DNA from: Monosporascus cannonballus
Lineage: Eukaryota > Ascomycota > Sordariomycetes > Xylariales
Assembly (NCBI GenBank): GCA_004154925.1
Contig: QJNS01000324.1
Coordinates: 1 to 64,000 of the forward strand
DNA length: 64,000 nucleotides
Reading direction: 5' to 3'
The notes beneath the pieces were generated by a model. That model saw only the letters and a program-made list of their open reading frames with translations, made no database searches and was not told the DNA's origin. Of the stretch, positions 48,306 through 62,800 are shown one piece after another. How positions within the stretch are numbered: position 1 is the stretch's first letter; each line of letters begins with the position of its first letter. The translations under genes were made by a program, and so were the position numbers.

Positions 48306-50198
48306 TTAAACCTTTTATTTAAACCCCTTAATCTTTTTTATTTTCCGAAATTCCGCCCTAAAAACGGTAATTAAAATTCGTTTTGTTTTTCAAATTATTC
48401 GTATGCTATTCTCCTAAGTTTCGTATCTTTTTTCGTAAATTTTTATATAACTTATTACGCCTACCGTTAAAAAATACTTTTACATTACGTATACGACGTC
48501 GTAACGATTTATCTAAACTTGTTTTTAAAATTGAAAAGTAATTAAGGCCATTAATAATATATGCGAATATTCTAACTTTGAAACCGTCGATATCTATCTT
48601 TTTATATATTATTTCCTTAATTGTTTCTCGTCGTTATCGCCTTTTTTCCCGACCTTTTTTTAATTTACATAATTTTATTAAAATATACGGCAACCGTAAA
48701 CGTTTTACGAACGTCTCGTTTATTAGGACAAAATATTTATGTCCTTAATTAATAAAAGTTATTATAAATTCTTTTTAAATCAACATATATCGATAATAAA
48801 TAAAATGCCGACCATATTTTACTTTGTAATCTTTATTTCGGCCTAAATCGTTTTTCGTTTCCGAATACGCCGATATTTAAAAATTACTTTTTTCTTTTTT
48901 CGCTTTCAAATTCCAACTTTTCGTTTTTATGCGTTTTTAACAAACTAATCCCCTTTTCCGGTTTTTTTGCTGGTAAAAACGGACAACGGTTCGCCCTATA
49001 ATTAGGACGCCTATAACGTAAGTAAAGGCCTTTCGCTTTATAGGCGCTTCGTTTTTTTTTAAATTACTTATTACGCATATTGTTTTGGCGTTAAGAGTAA
49101 AGTTTAAAGTCCTTACTTTTGCCGTTTTACTGCCGAAACACCCATTATGCTTATATCGTTGTTTAAGTTATTTCCTATTTAGTTATTATTATCCGATTAA
49201 ATTACTAAAAAATTGTTCGTTTCTTTTTGCGGTATTATTTTTTTAATGCGTCCGAAAATTTTTATTACCTTATTTACTTATGCATTATAACTTTCAAACA
49301 ATCTATTAAAATTAAAACTTAAATAAATATCTTATTTAACACTCTTTTTAAAAACGTAAATTTCGTTTTCGTTAATTAAATAATCTTTTTATATTTACTA
49401 ACATTTTTTCGAACAAAAAATAAAATAAAAAAAGTTTCGCATTATTAATTTACCTTAAATTCCAAAAACATTCGATTATTTTTTTCTTTTCATGCCAATT
49501 ATTATATTAATCGCATAAAATATAAAGCGTTTTAACGAAATTATAAATATTATATAGATTTTTAATAATATAATAAATAATAACCGTATATTATATATTG
49601 GGTTCGAATTTTTTATATATAGTATAAAATTACTTACGAATTCCTTTTACAAAAATATCCTGTATTTCGAACTTATAAGTTATCAATAAGTATTATATAG
49701 AAAATTTCTTTTTTGTTCCGTCGAACTTCTCCGGCTAGAATAATGGTTTCCGTTTAGCTTTTGTTATTAATTCGAATATTGGAATTATTTTTACAGAATA
49801 GCTTAAATATATTTTCGATTATTACTAAATCGAAAAACAGTCGATATTTATAAGAATTTTCGTATTCCGAATTTGCAACTAAATAATAAGTTTTTATTAA
49901 GTAATTAAGCCGTTTTTAAGTTATTCGGCCGTTTATATTAACTTTTTATTTATCTTATATTACGTTTTATTATACTTATAGAATTAGATTACGTTTTTTT
50001 GTTTTCCTCGAACTAGTAACTTATATATTATTTTATAACCGTTATCGAACTTATTAAGCTTTCTGTCATAGCATTAAATATCTTTTATAACTTTAGGTCT
50101 ATAAAGGCCCCTTATTGGGCCCTGTAAAAATGTTCGAAAACCTTAATATCTAATCCCGAATATCTCCTGCTTTACTAAATAATAAGCTAGAAAATATA

Positions 50199-50382
50199 TG
50201 AAAGGCTTTACCTAAACGGTGTATAATGAATAACTAATAAAAATATATTTTCTAACTAAAGTGAAAAAAAGGAAAATGAAAATATAATTATATATATTCG
50301 TATATAAAGCGCTGCGCTAATGTTGCTTAGTACCGACGTTTGTCCGGTGCTTTATAATAGAGCTCCATACCGCTCCATCACA
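50199..50382 (-). repeat. LTR of Gypsy C (5' LTR in element orientation)
   Basis: It runs from TGAAAGGC to CCATCACA. The outer roughly 80 bases are well preserved and the inner part mutated. Confidence 0.8.
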
Positions 50383-50457
50383 ATATTAATTAATTAAATC
50401 CCATATCTCCGTAACGAATTAGTAAGGCCTAAATTATAATTATACAAACAAGGTTCC

Positions 50458-50663
50458 TGTGAGAATATAGCCCCTATAAGGATGAGACTGGTAACCGACC
50501 AGCTAGCGATCAGCTATCGATCAACTTCTTAATATAAATCCATTATCTGGCAGCTGATGGGAAATGCCAGATAAAAGTAACTTAATATATTTATTTCTTG
50601 GAATCAGCTTTACGATTAATCGGAAATTACCTTATTTAATTTATAGCCATTTATTATTTTACA
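50458..50663 (+). repeat. 5' LTR of Gypsy copy B (206 bp)
   Basis: It begins TGTGAGAATATAGCCCC and ends TTTTACA. The outer half is preserved, the inner half mutated. Confidence 0.95.
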
Positions 50664-50699
50664 ATTCTTTTAATTTACTATAAAAAATAACGCAATAAT

Positions 50700-53600
50700 T
50701 ATTAAAAACAAAGTGTGTTAATTGCAAAATGAACCTAGGTTATTAATCGAAAAAACCGCCGATCGGAATCTAACCGACGAACGATCGATTACGATATAAA
50801 AATAGGTTAAAAAACTTACAATAAAGTTTTAACCGGTAAAGGATTACGGTCTCCGAAATCCTAAATCTTTTTACATATATAATAAGAACGTATTCCGATA
50901 ACCGTTAGTTAAACTGTCGGAAAATAGGCGTAATATAACAATTATATTCCGGAATTCAAAACAGAAAAAGGTTCAACTTTTAAATAATAACAAAATTTTG
51001 GAAATTATACGTTAACAAAACGAATAATATTCGGAATTATTTCGAAAATTAACCGAAAAATAAATAATAATATAAGTTAAAAAAATCAAATTTTATAAGT
51101 TACTTACGATATTATTGCAAAAACTTAAAAATAATAAATAAATACCGTATTATAATTATTTGAAATTTTCCAAGGGTTCGTTAATTACAAAAAAGAAAAT
51201 TAAATAAAAACTGTTACGAAGATTTACGCCGAAAAGCTAAGGCGAAATGCCTTTACTTATATTTAATAGGTTATGGACTATATAGACGTTGTTATTACGA
51301 ATATTCAACGATTATACCGCCTTATATTTAATTATTCTAATTACGAAAAAAATTTAAAAATAAAAAATTTATAAATTTTTATTAAGAAATGTTGTAGAAA
51401 TTCTAACTTTTTCGATAACGAATATAGGGAATAATTTATAGAATTATAATAACGATCCGATTAATAACCGTTAAACCTTTATATTAAATAAGAATTCTTA
51501 ATTTATAAAACAAGATTTACAAATATTTTTAATTCGGAAAACGATAAGAAAAATAAACGTTTTACGTTTAATTATTTTTATAAATTAATATTAAAGTTAC
51601 GAAATGCCGTATTCCTAAAAAATGTTAAGTTAAAACGAATTAACAATATAATAAATAAGGTAAAATATTATTAGGACGCCTAAAAAAAGCGGAAAAAATT
51701 GATTATTTTCCATTAAAGATATTAATAAAGATAAACGATCTTATTTTAACGTTTTCAGAAAAAGAAATTCTTAAAGCAAATTAAAGATACCGTATAAAAA
51801 TAATAAAACTTACGGGCGATTTTATATTCGAAAAGCAAATAATCGCCGATTTAATTCCGATCGATATATATCCGTACGACTTAATACCTTTGATTTTTAT
51901 AAGGGCCTATTTAAATATTACAATTATAAGAAGCCAAATTATAAAAAAATAAATTACAAGTTAAAAAGAAAAATACGAAAACCTTATTATCCCGGCTATA
52001 CGGAAACCGATTTCCGAAAACCGTACAAAACGTCAAATATTTAACGATAAATTAAATTAATCCCCAGATATAAACCCAAACAAAAGCCGGAATAAACCTA
52101 TACGGTTAATTTATTTCGGCTAATAATGACAAAATAATCAAAATAAAGCCGTTTTTTTAAAAGATGTATTTATTAAGAAAAGTACAAGGGATATAGTATT
52201 ATGAATAAATATGGATACCGGAGTATAAGTAAATATTATAAGCAAAATATTAACAAAGAAATTTAACCTTTAATTAATTTCCGTAAATATTCCGGGTTTT
52301 ATCGATATTAACGGCATATATATCAAATGTTATAAGATTTACAAAATTTTTGTTAACATAATAAATAATAACGGGAACGAACGAAATTTTAAGCAAATTT
52401 ATTTTATAATATATTGTAATGGAAAAACGCTCGAATTTTTATTATTTATATCCGGAATAAATAAATTAATAGTTTTGCTAAATATAATTATATATTATTA
52501 ATTATATAGATCGTTATAAAAGGTTAATAAATAAAATATCGTAAATTTAACATTTTTCGATAATCAAATTTATATTATTAATTTAATACACTTAGCCGAA
52601 AAGCTAAGTATCTTGGAATTCGTGAATTAACAAAAACGGAAAATAATTAACTTTTTTATATGCTTAAAGAATTTCCGGCGAATATATTCTGAAAAAAGTA
52701 AGCCAAAAAATATCTTAACTATTAGGAGCAAAATATGCAATAAACTCGATCCTTAAAAAAACGCCTTTATTCGGCTTAATTTACCTTATTTCGGAAATCT
52801 AAAACAATATTCGAAAAATACACCCGAAATAACCTAAAACTAAGCCGGATAAGTTATTCGAAAACGGACACAAAAGTATTAATATTATTTATGCCTAAAA
52901 AGAATAATAATTTCCGATTATAAGTTAATTATAAAAGGTTAAATTAGATAACAATAAAAAACTAATACTTTTACTCTTAATTATAAAAATAATAAATCGC
53001 CTAAGATTAATTAATTTATTTTCGAAAATTAATTTGAAAAAAATATTTATTATTATATTAAGATTAAAAAACAGCTAATAAAAAACAGTTTTTCGCATAC
53101 GATATAAATAATTTAAATATATAATTATATTATTTGGCTTTATTAACGTATTAATTACGTTCTAAATTTATATATATAAAGTATTCATATAATTAATTAT
53201 TTATATATACGTAATATATTTAAATAATATAATTATTTATTCGGATAACGAAAAAAAGCATACGAAATATCTTTAATTAATTTACGAACGGCTATTTTAA
53301 TATTAATTATTTGCCAAAACATTTAAATGCAGTTTTTAAAAAAAATTAATATTTTTAAAATTTATAATTAATATCGATAACTTAAAGATAAATCGCTAAC
53401 GGATTCATATTATCGAAATATAGCTAAAACCAAAATTAATTTAGAGTATTTAAATATTTTTGAGATTTGCAAATTTTTATCGAAAGTTTATCGCTTATTA
53501 TTTACGTATTATCGAATTTATTATAAAGCTTTTAAAAAAGGCGTAAAGCAATAATAAAATCACAGAATTCCGATAACTCGAAAAAATTAAAAGGGCGTTC

Positions 53601-56600
53601 CGAAACTTAAAAAATATCTTTTAGACGGCAATTATTTTTCGATATTGAAATAACGCCAAAATACTAGAGTTAAAATAGATATTTCGATAAAAGCTATATT
53701 AAAGATATTTTCATAAAAGTACAGAAAATATTAATACTTAATTATATATTAATTATGAAAAATAAGTCCAACCGAAAAACGATAAATTACAAAATAATAA
53801 GAAGTATTAGCGATTATAAAAAACTTAAAATATTAACAGTAATACCTTTAGAATATAAAAATTATTTTTTAATACTTACTGATTATATAACTTTAAAGAA
53901 TATAATAAAGGCGCCGGCGCGTAATTTGATTTTAAGATTTAATACCAACTGGATATTGTTAATTCGGCGGATAAATTATTTAAACGCTCAGATTACATAT
54001 TAAAAAATTTGTATATGAAGACGTAATCTTTATATTATCCAAGAAATTTGAATTTACAAATAACATGCCGAAAAATGTCTAAAAAACGGTCGCAAATATA
54101 TAACATAATTTAAAACATTATAAAAAAGTAAAACACTTTAAAAGAATAATGCAAATTTCGTTCGTTATAAAATTCTCAAATAATCTTTAGGTGGCGGAAA
54201 TTTAAATAATTATTATCTGCGTAAAAAAAACGAAAAATTTGCAATATACGATTATAGAAAAATTTCGAAAAAAAAATAAAAATTTATATACCTGCCAAAT
54301 TTATCGTTTACAAATAATAATATAAATACAAATCGCAATAGTAATATACTTAAGGGTTAAACAACGGTAACTGCAAATTATAACTGTATTATAATCGGAT
54401 TCCGAAGGGTTTAAAAAAATAAAATTAATATTAAGGTTATTATTTATAATTAATACGTTTTACGTTTTTTGGCAAAAAAGTTATCCAAAAACGAAACGGC
54501 ATTTTAACCGAACGTTTTCCGATAATTCTGCGATTAAATTCGAATATTATAAACTAAAAATTTAAATATTATAAAGTTAATACGGATAATTAAACGCTAA
54601 ACTGGAATAAAAAAAAGGATATTTTCAAGATTTAAAGGGAATTTTATATTATCGGTATAAATTTATAATTTTGTTATAAGGCGCTTTATGAAAATAATTA
54701 ATTAATATTATAATAATCTGAAAATAAAATATATAAAATATATTTATAGGTCAAAACTAATAACTAGAAAATTTCATTACAAAAATATGGCAAATAATAT
54801 GCGAAAATATATTAAATAATGTCTGAATAATTGGAGCATAATAAAATTATTTTATAAACCTTATTAATAATTATAACCCTTATTATTATTTGAATAATAT
54901 TTCTAAAAAATCTCGTTAAATTTTATTACTGGATTTTTTAAAAGTTTAAGTTTGAACAGCTTAAAGTATAACGTAATTCTGGTAATCGTAAATTATTTTA
55001 CAAAATTAAAAGTATTTATATTGACGGTTAAAACCTTAACTGTAACCAAATTAGCCCGATTATTTTATGATAAAATTAAATATAAATTTAGTACGTTAAC
55101 CAAAATTATTAATAATAAAAATAAATTATTAACGAATTAAATTTAGGCGGAATTTTACAGAAAACGAAAAATAAAATGATAAATTTTAATTATTTATTAT
55201 CCGTAAATCAATAAATAAACGGAATATATGTATTAATTTTAAAACATCATTTCCGTAATTACGTTAATAAGTATTAAAATAATTAAATAAAATTATTACG
55301 AAATGCGGAACTTATATATAATAATATGCAAAATGCGTTTATTAAACGTTCTCCATTTAAAACCTTATATAAATATTATTTAAGGATAATAAAATATTTT
55401 TTAAAAAAGATTAAAAATTAATATAAGAAATTAAAAAACGTTTCGAAAAAATTGCAATTATTTATTAATTAATATACGAATATTAAAAAAAAGTAACGAC
55501 GGTTTAAAAAGATACTATAATTAATATTATATATTTATAAAATTTAAATTAGAGTAATAAATAAATTAATTAATTTAAAACTTTAAATTTTTAAAAAACC
55601 ATTTATATTTATTTATATCATAATTATACTTAATAATAAATAGGTTTTTATATATGTAAAATAATCTTTTTTATTAAGAGATATATAATATATTTTTAAT
55701 ATCTTTATTAAAATCGTAATATAACCGAAAACCGAACGACGTTTAAATAATATTGCCGAACTTAGTAAAATAATAAAAAAAGTAAATAATAAAAATATCG
55801 TCCGTTATCGAAATAACCAAAAATAACGTAAATATATGATTAAATAAAGAAGCTGGCCCGCCAAATATAATACGTAAAAATTTCGAAAATATTTCGAATA
55901 CATATTTAAAATATTATAACGTTACGAAAAAAAAATTAAATATGTATATAAAAAATAAAACGACTTCAAAGTTATAAAATAATAATAAAATGATCGGAAA
56001 TTAATCGCTTAATAATTATAAGAATTAGGAAAAATAATTTTAAATAAAATTAAAATCTTAATATTAAAGTATTATTTAATTAAATATATACTTTTAAGTT
56101 TTTAATAAGTAATTACTTTATCGTAAATCGTTGGAAATTTATAAGTAATATAAAAGGAATTAAATTTCTATTTCGAAAATAAGATTCCGTATTTAATTAT
56201 CAAATTTTACGTTAATTAGCCCTTAATAAACGTATTAAAGAAATTAATATAAAAATCTCGAAAAGTAATTGGAAAATATCTGACGGCAAAAAATAAATAT
56301 ATTTATTATATTTGTTAAACGTAAAACTTGGAAAAAACTTAAAAACCATTTACTTTTTACGAAATATAACGCTTAAATAATTATAATATAATTTGTTATT
56401 AATCGGAAATAAAGCCCCGTTTTTAAAGCGTTTAATATATTTAGGTTTAAAAATAATTTTACCGAGTAAAATTATTTTTTAAATATAGTAATTAATAAGT
56501 ATTAAAATCTCGTTAAAACCTTCGAAAATAGGCTAAAAGTATTCGTAAGTGGGGAACGTAATAATTTAACGGTTTTCGAAAATTATTTTATTTATAAAAA

Positions 56601-56905
56601 TACTCTAAAATTACGTTTAATTTGATATTAATTGCGAAATAATAAGAAAAGGATCGTAATATTTATAAAAAGGATTTATATTTGTAAACTTATAAAACAG
56701 TATTAAAATTAGATTTTTGCAGTTATAACGAACGATCGGAAATTAATTTATGTTATATTAAAAAAATAATAATTATTTTTAATAATAATTGCATTAAAGG
56801 TAAATTCGACCTTACGAAAACCGTTAAATGGCTAACCGATGGTAATTACGTTAAAATATTCGTATTAAATATCCGTAATACGAACTTTTTCGAATTCGTC
56901 GATTA
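50700..56905 (+). pseudogene. RIP-mutated gag-pol remnant of Gypsy B
   Basis: Collinear with copy A. Reverse transcriptase lies at about 52,876-53,390 (IIYAxKKNNNFRL-type region). The RNase H region overlaps an 82-codon open frame at 53755-54003. The integrase core at 54952-55140 is still open for 62 codons (YNVILVIVNYFTKLKVF, then KLARLFYDKIKYKF). Stops interrupt all other domains. Confidence 0.8.
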
Positions 56906-57601
56906 ATTCTTAATTATTAGTATCGCATTAAAAAACTGTTTAGGCGGTATTTTTAAAAATAATCGGAATTTAAACGGAAATTAAATAATAATATTAATGA
57001 TATTAGGAATAATTATTTACGAAGTAAAAAGTTTTATAATAATAATTAGTTATAATATAATTTAGGGTATTTAAAATTTAAACGTAAACCGTACGATAAT
57101 CGAAATAACGTTATATTATATAAATATAAAACGATCGATTATTACCCAAAATACGATTAATATTTATTTTATTATCGGGATTAAAAGCACAGTATTAAAA
57201 CAAATCCTAATTTGTTTAATATCAAGATATTATTTCCTTTAAAATTCGATACGAAAAAAATATAGCGAACGAAAATAATATACAGAATAAACAGAAAAGG
57301 CGAAATAAAAATAAAAAAAATAAGAAACGAAATAAAACGCGTATGTAAAAGGAATAAAAATATAAGTGCGAAAAAGAAAAAAAAGGTAAATAAAGTAAAG
57401 TTAAAAACGAATTATGATAAGAAATTAAGCGGAATGTAATTAATTACGTAACATAATACGTATTAATTATTATAGCAATTATTTATAATATAATATAACG
57501 GTAAATTATCGGTAAATATACGTAATTAAATTTGCAAAATACGTTATATTAACTTAATAATAATATTATTACGCATTAATAACTTAAAAAATGAAAATAA
57601 T

Positions 57602-57807
57602 TATAAAATTATAGCTTTTATCAGAATAAGACTGGTAATTGATTAATTATTAATTAGCTACCGACTTACTTATTAGTATAAATCCACTATTTGACAGCTA
57701 ATGGAAAACGCCAGATAGAAATAATCTAATATATTTATTTCTTAGAATCTGCTTTACGACTGGTCGGAGATCACCTCACCCAGCTCACAGCTCTCTATTA
57801 TCTTATA
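57602..57807 (+). repeat. 3' LTR of Gypsy copy B (206 bp)
   Basis: The first half is mutated; the outer half (from about 57,660) is nearly identical to the unmutated solo LTR. It ends CTTATA and is followed by GTTCC. Confidence 0.95.
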
Positions 57808-59718
57808 GTTCCGTTCTGTAAATTTACATTTTATGAAAAACAAAAATCATAATAACTGAATAACAATAAGTTTTTGTAGTTATATATATATATATACAAT
57901 TACTTTAATTATGGTTTATTATTAATATTACGATGATTTTAATTATAACCAGGTTGTTATTTTTAAACCTTAGCGTATCTAACGATTATAGTCTAACCCC
58001 GTTACCTTATTTCCCCTTTTTTAAAATACGCTAAATTCGAATTTTTCCAGTTTTACCGCGCGAGTCTAAAAGAACAGGATATATGCATACGTACTTTAGC
58101 GTTCTAGCAAAAACGATAGACGGATATAATATTCGAAAGCTTTATTTGTAGCTAAATTTTATGTGACGATAGCCGAATGACTAATTTAAATATTAAAATT
58201 AAATATTTAATTAATATATTAAAGCAAAAACAAATACGCGATAAATTAATAATATACGAAAATTAATAAACGTTTATAACATTTATTAATCAGGATTTTA
58301 TTGTCAGTAGATATTATAATATATTATGTAGAAAATTTATAACTTTTATAAAAGCCCCTGGATTTTGCCGTCTACAGGAAAACGTATTATTCGAAATTAA
58401 AATAATTTATATTATTTTGAACAAAAATTAACATCTTATAACAACGTTTGCCTTTAATTAATTTAAACTTTTAAGTTAGGTAATTATATACCTAAAGAAA
58501 AAATAACAGTTATATAATACGAAACGGAAAACGAAACGGTTTCGCAATAATAACGATTCCGATATTTTTATATATTTTTTTAATGAATTTAATTATTATG
58601 AGTAAAATAATTTCCAAAATTAATAGTAATTACTTACTGTATTTATTACGTAGGTTTCTATTATTTTCGAGTTTATTACGGAATATTATCGATATATTAA
58701 GGGAATTAAGTGTTTGCGAAAATTATTATATGTTAAACAAAAATATAATTCGAATAATAAAAAAGGTTAAAGTAATTATATTAATTCCTTTATAATAATA
58801 TAAATTTAATTAATATTAGTTACGTTTTATAATTAAGTATAATAAGATAATATTGTATTTTAGTATTATAATGTTAATATGTAAAATTATATTCGCAATA
58901 TTATATTTCGATATAATACCGTTATACGAAATATTATTATTGCCCTTACCAGTTATTATAGCCGTATTTTTGAAGGAAAATTAAAGTAATCTATCTTTCG
59001 ATCTAATTAATATTACAAAATAAAATAGTTTTATAAAATATTATAATATTATCTGGTACTGCCTAATATTTCTTATTAATTTATAAGTAACATTATCCGG
59101 ATTTTATTCCTTATTTTTATAGAGACGTTTTATAAGCGTAATAAATAAAAGTTCCCTAATTTTTCTAAATTAAAACATATACTATATAATAAACATTATT
59201 TTATTTCGTTAAATGTAATTAACGAAGATAAAAGTACTATCGACGGTATTTATAACGTGTATCGAAAATTCTTTTAAAGGATATATAAATTCAAGAACAA
59301 TAATCCTATTAGTTTTCGAAACGTTTTAATTTATTTAAAAAAATCGAAAAAAATAATTAGTTATATTTAGAAAATATAGGCCACTTAAGCCGCAATAATT
59401 AATTTATAGGATAAAAAATAATAGTATTTTTTGTTCCTATTTTGTTTTATATATAAATAAACTTCCTGCTTATATTTATACGTACTTATTAGCCCGATAA
59501 TATAGCCGAAACGTATAAAACCTAAATAATTTTAAAAACGGATTCTTAATTTTTAAATAAAATAACGTAATTATATTAGAAATTACCGAAATCTTACTTT
59601 TTCGAACCCTTTATTCTTTATATGCATAATATTCGTATATTTGCTTTATTTTTATAAGAATTACGTAACCAATACGAACTATTTGTAATAAAAGCGTTTA
59701 ATATATAGGGAGATTTCC
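57808..59718. other. AT-rich decayed DNA, no gene
   Basis: Very AT-rich with RIP-like composition. A 70-codon frame at 58583-58795 is open, but its composition is dominated by Ile, Leu, Lys and Asn, as expected of AT-rich chance frames. It may be an older mutated repeat that I cannot classify. Confidence 0.5.
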
Positions 59719-59868
59719 GGTTACGGCACTAGCAAAGAGGCTTATTTAAGCCGCCGTTTCGCTATATATATACAAGCGCTACCCGCTTACTAGATAGCTC
59801 TCTTCTTTCTTCCTTGTGCAACAACAGAATATCTTCCAGGAACCCAAGAGACGTACAGCGCCGTAACA
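59719..59868. mobile_element. Short unmutated insertion (solo LTR or MITE)
   Basis: About 150 bases of normal composition inside RIP-mutated DNA. The ends are inverted: GGTTACGGC at the left and GCCGTAACA at the right. The flanks carry a direct repeat: TTTCC on both sides if the ends are as given. The repeat is 8 bp, ATTTCCGG at 59713-59720 and 59868-59875, if the element is taken as 59721-59867. The first reading suits a solo LTR with 5-bp duplication; the second suits a hAT-type miniature element with 8-bp duplication. A TATATATATA box and a CT-rich stretch (CTCTCTTCTTTCTTCC) inside it favour an LTR promoter. Confidence 0.65.
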
Positions 59869-62800
59869 TTTCCGGAATATCTCGATCGAATTTTTTTTTT
59901 CGAAAACTAAGCTTACCGAATTTATGGAATATATATGTTTCCGGTTAACCGTTACCAAGTTTAAATCTATCGTATATAAAATAGTTTCTAAATATTTTAG
60001 TTGCGCCGGATAAATAAGGGAGGTATTATAGGGTTTTAATTAAAATACGTTAATAAATAAGGATTTTTCCGACGACAACATTTTATTATTTATTAATAAT
60101 ACGTTACCTGGTAAGATTAATAACTTAGTAAATAATTTATAAATGTTTTATTTTTCAATTCGGGAATGTAACTTGTTTATGTTATTTTTAAGTAACATAA
60201 TTTTTATTAAAATATATCAAATAAGGGTTTTTTATCGGATAGCTGTAAGGCCGGAAATATTTTTAATACGACCGATATTTTATAGAGCAATACTTTTTTA
60301 ACCTTATTAAAGATAATAACTAACCGTTAATCGATATTGTTTTTATCGATAAAAAAAGTCGAAATTATTACCGTTTTTGTTTAAAAAGCCTAAGTTTATT
60401 TATTTTTTTCGTATATTATACGATTTGACGACGTTAATTATATTAAATTATTAATACCGATAGTTTAATTTTTTTATAAGGCCGGCTAATTTAATTATGG
60501 CTAAAAAATGTTTGATTTTGATAAGATATTATATTTTGTAATATTGCATTAAATATTTATTAATTTGATTTTAATATTAAGTTTGGTTTTAATAAAATCT
60601 AAGGAAGAAATGTAAAAAATATTGGATCGAAAAAGTAAACATTATAATTTCTATTTTACTGGCGTATTCGGCGAGCAGAAAAATAATATATATAATATTA
60701 ATATTATTTTTTTCCGAGATTCGTTTTTAGTTAGGTACTATATATCCTTATAATACGAATTCTATGCCCGTTATGTTATTTATGATTTTTGTAACGAAAT
60801 CTTTAAATCCGTTTATTTTTTATTTCGAAATTTCTAATCTCTTAAATGATATCTGTTTTAAATTAAAAGAAATAATTAAAAATCTGAAATTCTTTTAGCC
60901 GTAGACTATAAAATTATAAAAATTAAGCTTATTAATTTTAATAATACCGTACTTATTATTAACGATATAAATAATCTTAATTTCTTAGATATAGCAAAAA
61001 ACGAAAATTAATTTGTAAATAAACTTAATATAATTACTCTAAAAGTTTTTAATATCGAATTTATTAAGGATATTTTGGCTCCGGACGACCGTAATATTTT
61101 TTATGCGGAAAACAGTTATAATCCTATAGTACAGATTGTCGATAACTTCATTAATAATCTTAATTAAGGCGGCCTATTATTGTTCTCGTCGTCGAATAAG
61201 CAAAATAAAGATTTAGCGGACGAAAATAAATTATTAATACATTTTTTTATTTTTTTACTAATTTATATTTTCCTTTAAAAATATAATACTTATATTATCA
61301 TTTTAATTTTAACATAATTTTATTATTTCCGCAATCTTATTTAATGAATTTCGAAATTATTTTATATATTACCGTAATTATTTACATGTTAGATTAACGT
61401 AATTTATTAATTTCCGTTAATAAAACCGCAAATAAAAAGGAAAGATTTTATAAGACGGTATACAGCATAATTATTAATGAAATTAATACAGGTAATTAAA
61501 TCTATATTTTACGTAATCTGAATTTATTATATTTTGTTTAACTGTTTTATTTTTCGTAAAATTATATACAAATATCATATTATATGTAATTAAATATAAT
61601 ACATAATTTCGAATTAATTCGTATATCCCGTTTATAATTAATTTATTAATTAATATTTTTAAGTACTTTTTAAGATTTCTTTTTTTCGTTTTGCCTCTTT
61701 TCTCGCTTTATTATAACCTATATATTAATAATTCGTTTTACGTTTTCAGATCTTAAGATTTTATTCGTTTTAGGCGTAATATTTGTATTCAATGTTTTGG
61801 CAAATCTGTATTTAAATTATATAATAATATCGAATATTTGGAAATTATATATAAATATTTTTCACAGCGTTTTTGTAAGTAATTTGCATATTTATTATCT
61901 ATATAATTTCGTAAATTATAATATTTATAAATTGGTTATATAATATATATGGTTTAGTTTGGCGGCCCGATTTATAAAATTATAAACCTTTTTTATATTA
62001 TTTATATAGTACTCGATTTATATTATTTTTTTGTTAAATTACGAAAACCGTAATTAATTAAAGATCGGTAATTAGCTTAACAATTTAATAACTTATGGGG
62101 CCGGTATAATCCGTTATAACGTAAATTCTGTGCTCCCGGTTATTATTTTAAAAAATATCTCGAATTATATTATTAATATATAATATTTATGTAAATATTA
62201 TTTTTTTACGTAATAAAAAGTTTTATTCGCAATATAAGTCTTTTATAATTTTACCAAACTTAAAAACTTTTAATAATTATAAAGTTTTCTTAATTAATAT
62301 ATATTTATAGTAATGTTCAAACGTAAGGTATTTATTTTTTTCTAATTTTCCGCCATAACCATATAACTTTATAACATACATCTAATATTTGAAATCGGGT
62401 ATATATAATATATATTTTCTGTAAAAAATATTTTATATATTAAAATAATTAAATATTGCTTAGTTAATACGAAAATATTTTAGCCGGAATTACGCCGTCG
62501 GTTTCGCCTTATTATAAATTATTTTAATACCTGTTCCGGTTATTTTTTAGTGAAGCCTTTTATTATCCGTCCTTAAGTCTGTTTTTCGGAGGCAGATTAT
62601 TTTTATTCTGGTATTTATTCTGGTTTTTCTTTAATCCGAGATTTTATTACCCGTTTTAAAGTTATTTTTTGGAAATAAGTTATTTTTCATAGATATTATT
62701 AAGGAATTTAATTTGTTTAACCGGTCCAATAAAGTTTTTTGGGTTTATTCGGGATATATTATTAAAAAATATAATGGAAATTATTTTTATCATATCGGCA

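Larger units (their letters stand above)
43547..50382 (-). mobile_element. Ty3/Gypsy LTR retrotransposon C, reverse orientation
   Basis: Two LTRs of about 185 bp (43547-43731 and 50199-50382) share GGCTTTACC, TTTTCTA, GCGTTGCGCTA-like and GGTGCTCCATA-like blocks. On the minus strand a purine-rich tract (TTGGGAAAAAATAAAAAG) directly precedes the LTR at 43,731, which fixes the orientation. The pol remnant also reads on the minus strand. The element is a different family from A and B. The 5-mers beside its ends (ATTTA and ATATT) do not match, so the exact ends may be off by a few bases or the flanks may have changed. Confidence 0.82.
50458..57807 (+). mobile_element. Ty3/Gypsy LTR retrotransposon, copy B
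   Basis: Element of 7350 bp with two 206-bp LTRs (50458-50663 and 57602-57807) and a perfect 5-bp target duplication GTTCC (50453-50457 and 57808-57812). It is collinear with copy A over its whole length, with the same order of gag, protease, reverse transcriptase, integrase and a 3' frame. It is full-length but inactive because of RIP. Confidence 0.95.

Noticed and set aside
43542..50387. Target duplication for Gypsy C
   Set aside because: The 5-mers ATTTA and ATATT differ in ways RIP cannot explain, so I do not claim a duplication.
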